Source: JADCCX01 sp031372765 | GTDB taxonomy: Bacteria; Pseudomonadota; Alphaproteobacteria; Rhizobiales; Beijerinckiaceae | DNA: 5,029 bases | Assembly: GCA_031372765.1 (NCBI GenBank) | Contig: JANMLW010000149.1 | Location: 1-5,029 of the forward strand | Reading direction: 5' to 3' | Shown: in pieces, positions 1 to 5,029 of the stretch | Numbering within the stretch: the stretch's first letter is position 1 | Layout of the letters: every line of letters starts with the position of its first letter | The notes under the pieces: model-generated | Database searches by the model: none | Told to the model about the DNA's origin: nothing | Seen by the model: the letters and a program-made list of their open reading frames with translations, nothing else | Position numbers and translations under genes: made by a program

Positions 1-1253
1 TAGGCCGCCAGAACGGCCTTTTCGGCAACAATGGCACCTGCCTCCGTACGGGCATGGACCATTGCCAAGGTATCACCGGCGGCAATGGTCTGGCCAAGCC
101 CGGCAAGCCCTGTGAGGCCCACCGCATGATCGATGGGATCAGCGGCACGGGTACGCCCCCCACCAAGGGCCACCACGCCCACGCCAACGCCACGGTTATC
201 GATGCTGGTCACATATCCGGACACGGGCGCCACAACCGGTCTGATGACAGGCGCTGGCGTCAGATGCACGTCCGGACGCTCCATCAGATCATGCGGTCCG
301 CCCAACGTAGCAACCATGCGGGCAAAGATTTCCGCTGCCTTGCCGCTGGTAATAGCCGTTTCCATCCGGTTTTTGCCTTCGTCCACATTGGCAACCAATT
401 TGCCCGACAGCAGCATTTCGGCACCAAGCGCCACGGTGACTTCGTGCATGCGCGGTTCACGGCGATGACCAGTCAAATAATCAATGGCATAGCGTACCTC
501 GACGGCATTGCCCGCAGCCGATGCAAGCGGCTCGTTCATGTCAGTCAATAGCGCCGTGGTGGGCAGCCCGGCTCCGGTGGCAACGGCAGCGAGACTGCCT
601 GCAAGCTCCCTCGCCAGATCAAACGTCGCCATGAAGGCCCCATTGCCGAATTTCACATCCATGACCAAGCCCTGAAGGCCAGCCGCCAGTTTCTTCGACA
701 GGATCGACGCGGTGATCAGTGGAATGCTTTCCACCGTCGCTGTCACGTCCCTGATACCATAGAAACGCTTGTCGGCCGGGGCCAGATCAGCCGTCTGCCC
801 GATGATGGCGCAGCCGATCTCCCGCGTTACCTTGCGAAATAATGCCTCATCCGGCTGTGATATGTAGCCAGGAATGGCATCGAGTTTATCAAGCGTACCG
901 CCGGTATGGCCAAGCCCGCGTCCCGAAATCATGGGCACATAGCCGCCGCAGGCCGCGACAGCCGGTGCCAGCATCAGTGAAACGGTGTCGCCAACGCCGC
1001 CGGTGGAATGCTTGTCAAGCACGGGGCCGGGCATATCGCGCCAATCAAGCACACGGCCGGAATCGCGCATGGCACAGGTCAGGGCCACGCGCTCTTCCAT
1101 CACCATACCCTTGAAAAACACCGCCATGGCAAAGGCGGCGACCTGTCCCTCGCTCACGGAACCCGATGTCAGGCCCGCGACCATGAAGACGATTTCGGCC
1201 GCTGTCAGTGTTTCGCCATCGCGCTTGCGGCGGATGATTTCCTGAGGAAGCAT
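1..1253 (-). CDS. deoA: Thymidine phosphorylase DeoA, 3' end cut by window edge
   Basis: Phosphorolysis of thymidine and deoxyuridine to free base plus 2-deoxyribose 1-phosphate; cytoplasmic, dimeric in the family. The minus-strand frame opens with ATG at 1253 and reads 417 codons without a stop. Visible motifs are the phosphate-binding stretch KHSTGGVGDT (residues 81-90) and the pyrimidine phosphorylase signature SGRGLGHTGGTLDKLD (110-125). Residues R168, S183 and K187, in RDVTATVESIP and ITASILSKK, match the base-binding R171, S186 and K190 of E. coli DeoA at a constant offset of three. The signature normally ends in Glu; here it is Asp125. E. coli DeoA has 440 residues, so about 20 are missing. 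The last two bases in the window read TA: the family length suggests a Tyr codon, but a stop cannot be excluded. The start lies 10 bp after the deoC stop, with AGGAA 7 nt upstream. Identification is firm. Confidence 0.96.
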   Translation of the reverse strand, partial: MLPQEIIRRKRDGETLTAAEIVFMVAGLTSGSVSEGQVAAFAMAVFFKGMVMEERVALTCAMRDSGRVLDWRDMPGPVLDKHSTGGVGDTVSLMLAPAVAACGGYVPMISGRGLGHTGGTLDKLDAIPGYISQPDEALFRKVTREIGCAIIGQTADLAPADKRFYGIRDVTATVESIPLITASILSKKLAAGLQGLVMDVKFGNGAFMATFDLARELAGSLAAVATGAGLPTTALLTDMNEPLASAAGNAVEVRYAIDYLTGHRREPRMHEVTVALGAEMLLSGKLVANVDEGKNRMETAITSGKAAEIFARMVATLGGPHDLMERPDVHLTPAPVIRPVVAPVSGYVTSIDNRGVGVGVVALGGGRTRAADPIDHAVGLTGLAGLGQTIAAGDTLAMVHARTEAGAIVAEKAVLAA

Positions 1254-1260
1254 GATGCGG

Positions 1261-1265
1261 TTCCT
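1261..1265 (-). promoter_or_regulatory. Ribosome binding site of deoA, overlapping the deoC stop codon
   Basis: On the minus strand the sequence reads TAGGAACCGCATCATG. AGGAA lies 7 nt before the deoA ATG at 1253, and its first two bases are the last two bases of the deoC TAG stop. Ribosomes ending deoC would sit directly on this site, which suggests coupled translation (inference). Confidence 0.7.
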
Positions 1266-2028
1266 AGTAGGGTGCTTTGGCAGCTTGAACAGAAGCCCGC
1301 CCCTCGATCGTGTCGATCAGCACATCGTAGAGCCCACTGGCACCAAACCGGAAAGTGCCCGCTGAGGCCCATACCGAACCCATCTCTGCGTCCACAAGCG
1401 CCAGATAGCTCTTGGCATCAGCCAAAGTGCGGATGCCGCCGGACGGCTTGATTCCGACGGTATGATCCACTGCCTTGATCGCCTGAAGCATGGTCTTCAC
1501 ACTTTCAAGTGTTGCTGAAACCGGCGTCTTGCCCGAGGAGGTCTTGATGAAATCAGCACCGGATTCAATCGCCAGATCAGCGGCACGGCGGACAGTGATC
1601 TGGTCCGGCAACATGCCGGTTTCAAGGATGACCTTGAGCCGTGCGCGGTCCTCGGTCTCGTCCTTGATCTCACCGATCATCGAGCGGACTGCGGTTTCAT
1701 CACCCGCCAGAAAGGCATGCCAGGGCATCACCAGATCGATCTCGTCAGCACCATCATCCAGCGCCTCGACGGCATCCTCGATGGCGCGCTCCACATCATC
1801 GCCGCCTTTGGGAAAATTGATGACCGTGGCAACTTTGACGCCCTTGCCTTTCAAGCGGCTTCTGGCAAGCGAGACAAACTGCGGCCAGATACAGACGGCC
1901 GCCACAGGCCCATGGGGTGTGAGCGCTTTCTGGATCAGCGCCTCGATATGATCCTCGCGGCAGCCATCCGACAGATCGGTCAGATCAAGAAACTTCAATG
2001 CCCGTTGGGCAAAATCGATATCGGACAT
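1264..2028 (-). CDS. deoC: Deoxyribose-phosphate aldolase DeoC
   Basis: Class I aldolase that splits 2-deoxyribose 5-phosphate into acetaldehyde and glyceraldehyde 3-phosphate, the last step of deoxynucleoside breakdown; cytoplasmic TIM barrel. The 254-residue length is close to E. coli DeoC (259). Key parts are visible: DEIDLVMP with D98 (E. coli D102), FIKTSSGK with Schiff-base lysine K162 (E. coli K167), VGIKPSGGIRT with K194 (E. coli K201), and a C-terminal tyrosine, Y254, like catalytic-tail Y259. In the phosphate pocket, E. coli Ser238-Ser239 is Ser231-Gly232 here. The frame also allows GTG at 2031, one codon upstream, but GGGAG lies 6 nt before the ATG and only 3 nt before the GTG, so ATG at 2028 is chosen. 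It overlaps the purine phosphorylase stop by one base (TGATG). deoA follows after 10 bp. Confidence 0.96.
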   Translation of the reverse strand: MSDIDFAQRALKFLDLTDLSDGCREDHIEALIQKALTPHGPVAAVCIWPQFVSLARSRLKGKGVKVATVINFPKGGDDVERAIEDAVEALDDGADEIDLVMPWHAFLAGDETAVRSMIGEIKDETEDRARLKVILETGMLPDQITVRRAADLAIESGADFIKTSSGKTPVSATLESVKTMLQAIKAVDHTVGIKPSGGIRTLADAKSYLALVDAEMGSVWASAGTFRFGASGLYDVLIDTIEGRASVQAAKAPY

Positions 2029-2861
2029 CACAGTCTCCCGACAAAATTGCGGACAACCTGGCGCATGGCTGCCCCGCCGATGGCCGCAACCGCCTTGGTT
2101 TCCTCATGAGAGGGCGAAGATCCCTGAATGCCAGCCGCAAGATTGGTCAGCATCGACATCGCCACTACCTTCAAGCCGAACCGCCGTGCCAGAATGACTT
2201 CTGGCACCGTCGACATGCCAACGATAGTGCCACCAATGATTCTGGCCATGCGGATTTCAGCCGGAGTCTCGAAACTGGGCCCCGAGAACCAGACATAGAC
2301 GCCTTCGCCAAGTGTCACATTCTCGGCTTTCGCCGCAGCTTTCATCAGACGCCGCAAATCAGGATCATAGGCATCCGTCAGCGAGACAAAGCGGGCATCA
2401 TCCAAATCCCCGATCAGCGGATCACGACCCGAATAGTTTATATGGTCCGCGATCAGCGAAATGCTGCCCGGTCCCAAAGTTTCCTCCAGCGAACCGGCGG
2501 CATTCGTGAGCAGCACCGCCTTGCAATCCAATCCGACAAATGTGGCTACCGGCAGGCGCATGACCCCGCTATCGCCCTTTTCGTAATAATGGGAACGACC
2601 GTTGTATGCGACCACGCGCTTGCCTGCGAGCGTGCCAGCCACAAGCTGTTTGGCATGCCCCGAGACATTGCCAACCGGAAAACCTGGAAGGACACTATAG
2701 GGCACACACACCGCATCACCGATCTCGTCTGCCAAGGGTCCCAGACCCGTACCCAGCACAATGCCGAGATCGAACGGGCCATGGACCCCATGCTCAGCCA
2801 GCACACGGATTGTTTCAGCGGCCTCAAGTCTTGCCTGGGCCTGTCTTTCTTCTGAAGTCAT
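2028..2861 (-). CDS. punA: Purine nucleoside phosphorylase, trimeric (PNP/MTAP) class
   Basis: Cleaves purine (deoxy)nucleosides with phosphate to free base and (deoxy)ribose 1-phosphate. At 277 residues it matches the trimeric PNP family (human PNP, bacterial PunA/XapA), not the shorter hexameric DeoD. Motifs in order: phosphate loop LGTGLG (36-41), NGRSHYYE (87-94, H91 like human H86), LTNAAGSL (118-125), FSGPSFETPAE (192-202, E198 like human E201), GMSTVPEV (215-222, M216 like human M219) and SMLTN (236-240). N240 corresponds to human N243, which binds the 6-oxo group, so inosine, guanosine and their deoxy forms are the predicted substrates; xanthosine is possible. The ATG at 2861 overlaps the cdd stop in ATGA. 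The only nearby Shine-Dalgarno-like match is a weak AGAGAA 9 nt upstream, so translation probably depends on coupling to cdd. The symbol follows the family; database names for this gene vary. Confidence 0.94.
   Translation of the reverse strand: MTSEERQAQARLEAAETIRVLAEHGVHGPFDLGIVLGTGLGPLADEIGDAVCVPYSVLPGFPVGNVSGHAKQLVAGTLAGKRVVAYNGRSHYYEKGDSGVMRLPVATFVGLDCKAVLLTNAAGSLEETLGPGSISLIADHINYSGRDPLIGDLDDARFVSLTDAYDPDLRRLMKAAAKAENVTLGEGVYVWFSGPSFETPAEIRMARIIGGTIVGMSTVPEVILARRFGLKVVAMSMLTNLAAGIQGSSPSHEETKAVAAIGGAAMRQVVRNFVGRL
2035..2039 (-). promoter_or_regulatory. Ribosome binding site that decides the deoC start
   Basis: The minus strand reads GGGAGACTGTGATG. GGGAG sits 6 nt before ATG (2028) but only 3 nt before the in-frame GTG (2031), which favours ATG. 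The site lies inside the last codons of the purine phosphorylase gene. Confidence 0.7.
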
Positions 2862-3253
2862 GCAATCAGGTTCTCTGGTCCGAATGAAGCGGGAAGAAGT
2901 TCGTTCAGGGTGAAGGTCTGGCGAATCCGGTGGCTGTCAGCCACGTGCACCTTTGTCCCGACGGACGCAAACTCCCTGATGCGCTGGCGGCAGTTACCAC
3001 AGGGCGTACACAGCATGTTGCCATCCCCCGTGACAACAATATCAACGATCTGCTTGCCGCCACCCAGAATCATGGCGGCCACGGCGCCAGCCTCGGCACA
3101 GGTCCCTGTCGGGTAAGCCGCATTCTCGACATTGCATCCGGCATAGATCTTGCCGTCATCGGCGAGGATTGCTGCCCCCACAGGGAACCGCGAATAGGGT
3201 ACATAGGCCTTCGCCTTGGCTGCATTGGCTGCGTCAAAAAGCTGGTCCAGCAC
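2858..3253 (-). CDS. cdd: Cytidine deaminase Cdd (homotetrameric type)
   Basis: Zinc hydrolase that deaminates cytidine and deoxycytidine to uridine and deoxyuridine, feeding DeoA downstream. The 131 residues match the short tetrameric class (B. subtilis Cdd has 136), not the longer E. coli dimer type. Zinc ligands and the catalytic acid are visible: TCAEAG with C52 and E54, and PCGNCRQ with C85 and C88; these align with B. subtilis C53, E55, C86 and C89. YVPYSRFPVGAA (17-28) and CNVENAAYP (40-48) are family substrate-site motifs. The Arg that follows the catalytic Glu in B. subtilis is Ala55 here. The frame stays open to ATGs at 3271 and 3331, but AAGGAG lies 7 nt before GTG 3253 and the N-terminal length then fits B. 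subtilis, so GTG is chosen. It starts one base after the permease stop and overlaps the purine phosphorylase by 4 bp (ATGA). Confidence 0.95.
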   Translation of the reverse strand: MLDQLFDAANAAKAKAYVPYSRFPVGAAILADDGKIYAGCNVENAAYPTGTCAEAGAVAAMILGGGKQIVDIVVTGDGNMLCTPCGNCRQRIREFASVGTKVHVADSHRIRQTFTLNELLPASFGPENLIA

Positions 3254-3254
3254 G

Positions 3255-4226
3255 CTAGCGCTCCTTGACATAGGGCATACCGGAAGCCTTTGGCGGCACG
3301 GCCTTGCCGATGAAACCAGCCAGCAGCACAACTGTCAGGACATACGGCAGGGCCTGAATGGCCTGCACCGGCACTTGCCCGATGCCAGGGATCGACACGC
3401 CCTGCAAGCGGATGGCCATGGCATCAAGGAATCCAAACAGCAGGCAAGCCCCCAGCGCAGGACCAGGTTTCCATTTTGCAAAGATGAGCGCGGCCAAGGC
3501 AATGAAGCCTTTGCCGGCTGTCATATGGTTGAGATAGCCTGCCCCTTGCGCGATGGAGAGATAAGCCCCGCCTAGCCCGCACAGCGCACCGCAAATGATT
3601 ACCGAAGCATAGCGCAGACCCGTGACGGAGATACCCGCCGTATCCACGGCAGCCGGATTTTCCCCCACGGCCCGCAAGCGCAAGCCGAAGCGGGTTTTCT
3701 GCAACACCCACCACGTGACCGGCACCGCAAGAAAGGCCAGCCAGGCCAGCAGCGTATGGCCCGACAACAGTTGTCTGTAGATGCCGCCGATCAGTGGAAT
3801 GGAGCCGATGCTGTCCAGCCCGGGCAGATTGATGGGCAAGAAGCGTTGCGCCTGCTCAACAGAGGGTGTGCGCCCACCCTGCCTGTACCATGCATTGCCC
3901 AGCACCGCCGCCAAACCTGCCGCCAGCATATTGATCGCCACACCCGAGACGATTTGGTTGCCGCGCTGGGTGATGGCAGCATAGCCATGCACGAGGGACA
4001 GCATGATGGCAGCAAGCATGCCTGCCAGGAGCCCGCCAAAGGCACTGCCCGTCGCGATGGCGACCACAGCAGCGGCGAAGGCCGCCGCCAACATCTTGCC
4101 CTCTAGCCCGATATCGACAACGCCCGCCCGCTCAGACCAGAGGCCTGCAAGACAGGCACAGATCAGCGGCACAGCCAGACGGATGGAAGAGGCCAGAACC
4201 TGCAGGATGGTTTCGATGATCTCCAT
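3255..4226 (-). CDS. Nucleoside ABC transporter permease, NupQ/YufQ-like (complete)
   Basis: Inner-membrane permease of the BPD_transp_2 (branched-chain amino acid/ribose/nucleoside) family, predicted to form the transport channel with the permease encoded just upstream. It has 323 residues, mostly hydrophobic. I estimate about eight or nine membrane segments, near residues 10-29, 45-59, 63-79, 95-111, 158-176, 205-226, 240-250, 257-275 and 290-310. WSERAGVVDIGLEG (30-43) is the strongly conserved N-terminal motif of nucleoside permeases. RAVGENPAAVDTAGI (185-199) is the cytoplasmic loop expected to contact the ATPase. The reading frame could begin at GTG 4229, but GGAGG lies 7 nt before ATG 4226, so that start is chosen; it overlaps the previous stop by one base (TGATG). 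Being followed by cdd, the phosphorylases and deoC supports nucleosides as the substrate. Simple-sugar transport is the alternative, less likely here. Confidence 0.92.
   Translation of the reverse strand: MEIIETILQVLASSIRLAVPLICACLAGLWSERAGVVDIGLEGKMLAAAFAAAVVAIATGSAFGGLLAGMLAAIMLSLVHGYAAITQRGNQIVSGVAINMLAAGLAAVLGNAWYRQGGRTPSVEQAQRFLPINLPGLDSIGSIPLIGGIYRQLLSGHTLLAWLAFLAVPVTWWVLQKTRFGLRLRAVGENPAAVDTAGISVTGLRYASVIICGALCGLGGAYLSIAQGAGYLNHMTAGKGFIALAALIFAKWKPGPALGACLLFGFLDAMAIRLQGVSIPGIGQVPVQAIQALPYVLTVVLLAGFIGKAVPPKASGMPYVKER
3261..3266 (-). promoter_or_regulatory. Strong ribosome binding site that decides the cdd start (GTG)
   Basis: The minus strand reads AAGGAGCGCTAGCGTG. A full AAGGAG lies 7 nt before GTG 3253, inside the last sense codons of permease 2. 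The in-frame ATG at 3271 lies upstream of this site and cannot use it; only a weak purine run precedes that ATG. The spacer holds the 8-bp palindrome CGCTAGCG, which includes the permease TAG stop. Confidence 0.8.
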
Positions 4227-5029
4227 CACACCGCCTCCGGTGTTGACGGTCTTGCAGCAAAAAACCGTGACGCCAGCAACCGCGCTATCGGCCGCTTGAA
4301 GCCATACTCCAATGCTCCGGCGAACAGGATGACAAAGCCCTGGATAACCACGATCATGTCCCGCGTGATTGAGGGCTTTTCAAAGGAAAGCTCCGTGCCG
4401 CCCTGATAGAGAATACCGAACAGGAACGCGGCCAATACGACACCGAACGGGTGGGCGCGGCCCATGAGCGCAACGGCAATGCCGACAAAACCTGCACCCG
4501 CCGAAAATTCGAGCAAGAGCCGGTATTGCAAGCCCATGATCTCATTCACGGCCAGCATGCCTGCCAGTGCACCTGATATCGCCATACTGACAACCGTGAT
4601 CTTCAAGGGCGAAATACCGGCATAAACCGCCGCCGGGGCCGACGCACCGACAACGCGGATCTCGTATCCCAACCGCGTATGCCAGACCAGCAGCCACACG
4701 CCGACAGCGCAAAGCAGGGCCAGCACAAAGGAGAGATTCCATGGCGTACGGGCAAAATCGATGCCCAATCCGCCCAGCACGACATGCATCGGTGCAATGA
4801 TGGCATGGGCTGCTATATTGCGGGTTTCAGGTGCCATGGAGCCGGGCCGCCCCATGACATTGACCAGCAGATAGACCATCAGGGTCGCCGCAATGAAATT
4901 GAACATGATGGTGGTGATGACCACATGGCTACCGCGCTTGGCTTGCAGATAGCCCGGAATGAAAGCCCAGAGTGCGCCTGCCAATGCGGCCCCCAGCACA
5001 CCCAGTGGCACGAGCAGAAAGCCGGGCAG
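4226..5029 (-). CDS. Nucleoside ABC transporter permease, NupP/YufP-like (5' end cut by window edge)
   Basis: Second BPD_transp_2 membrane subunit, expected to pair with the permease encoded next. The 267 visible residues are the C-terminal part; the frame is open to the window edge (CTG CCC GGC ...), and family members run to roughly 350 residues, so the true start lies outside. The GTG at 5011 is internal, not a start: the segment LPGFLL before it continues a membrane helix. Visible family features are GALWAFIPGYLQAKRG followed by VITTIMFNFIA (usually a cytoplasmic loop then a helix), the ATPase-contact loop GYEIRVVGASAPAAVYAGI, and FSAGAGFVGIAVALMGRAHP followed by FGVVLAAFLFG near the C terminus. 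The stop shares one base with the next gene's ATG. The ATPase and the Bmp-type binding lipoprotein usually precede this gene and should lie beyond the right edge. Confidence 0.91.
   Translation of the reverse strand: MPGFLLVPLGVLGAALAGALWAFIPGYLQAKRGSHVVITTIMFNFIAATLMVYLLVNVMGRPGSMAPETRNIAAHAIIAPMHVVLGGLGIDFARTPWNLSFVLALLCAVGVWLLVWHTRLGYEIRVVGASAPAAVYAGISPLKITVVSMAISGALAGMLAVNEIMGLQYRLLLEFSAGAGFVGIAVALMGRAHPFGVVLAAFLFGILYQGGTELSFEKPSITRDMIVVIQGFVILFAGALEYGFKRPIARLLASRFFAARPSTPEAV
4234..4238 (-). promoter_or_regulatory. Ribosome binding site that decides the permease 2 start
   Basis: The minus strand reads GGAGGCGGTGTGATG. GGAGG is 7 nt before ATG 4226 and 4 nt before the in-frame GTG 4229, so ATG is the better start. 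The site lies within the final codons of permease 1. Confidence 0.75.

Noticed and set aside
54..551. A 165-codon plus-strand open frame opposite deoA
   Set aside because: The minus strand here encodes a continuous, motif-bearing thymidine phosphorylase. The plus-strand product is low-complexity, rich in His, Arg and Gly, and has no convincing ribosome site.
1..1253. A gene-free left end, or a broken deoA
   Set aside because: Reading the minus strand from ATG 1253 gives an uninterrupted thymidine phosphorylase to the window edge. It lacks a stop only because the window cuts it, and I found no frameshift in its 417 codons.
1254..1263. A terminator or promoter between deoC and deoA
   Set aside because: The gap is 10 bp and is taken up by the deoA ribosome binding region. 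There is no room for a hairpin or for promoter boxes.
1998..2855. A 285-codon plus-strand open frame opposite the purine nucleoside phosphorylase gene
   Set aside because: It lies almost wholly antisense to punA, which has every family motif. Its translation is rich in Arg, His and Gln with no recognisable domain, as expected for the complement of a GC-rich gene.
3253..3260. The 8-bp palindrome CGCTAGCG as an operator or terminator
   Set aside because: It is too short for a stable hairpin, has no T-run, and sits between the cdd ribosome site and its start codon inside an operon. A chance palindrome is the simpler reading.
5009..5011. GTG as the start of permease 1
   Set aside because: The frame is open to the edge and the residues before it continue a membrane segment. 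The family needs roughly 80 more N-terminal residues.

Overview
The window is a compact run of six genes, all read on the minus strand, so transcription goes from high to low coordinates. It looks like the middle and distal part of a nucleoside uptake and breakdown operon. The DNA is moderately GC-rich (55-60% by eye). The proteins look alphaproteobacterial, most like Hyphomicrobiales such as the Brucella/Ochrobactrum group. That placement rests on protein character and gene order, not on a marker gene, so it is tentative.

In transcription order: (1) 5029-4226, a nucleoside ABC transporter permease (NupP/YufP-like), cut by the window's right edge; (2) 4226-3255, a second, complete permease (NupQ/YufQ-like); (3) 3253-2858, cdd, cytidine deaminase; (4) 2861-2028, a trimeric-type purine nucleoside phosphorylase (punA-like); (5) 2028-1264, deoC, deoxyribose-phosphate aldolase; (6) 1253-1, deoA, thymidine phosphorylase, cut by the left edge about 20 codons before its expected end. 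The substrate-binding lipoprotein and ATPase that such permeases need should lie upstream, beyond the right edge.

The genes form one pathway. The permeases import nucleosides. Cdd turns (deoxy)cytidine into (deoxy)uridine. DeoA and the purine phosphorylase split nucleosides into free base and (deoxy)ribose 1-phosphate. DeoC cleaves deoxyribose 5-phosphate to acetaldehyde and glyceraldehyde 3-phosphate. The phosphopentomutase (DeoB) that links the phosphorylases to DeoC is not in the window.

Neighbouring genes overlap by 1-4 bp or are separated by 1 or 10 bp, so there is no room for an internal promoter or terminator in a non-coding gap and translation is probably coupled. Shine-Dalgarno positions favour shorter starts for three genes: ATG 4226 for permease 2, GTG 3253 for cdd and ATG 2028 for deoC. 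I found no RNA gene, mobile element, CRISPR array, long repeat or unknown gene. The window is a conserved salvage operon; the points worth a second look are start sites, gene junctions and a few active-site substitutions.
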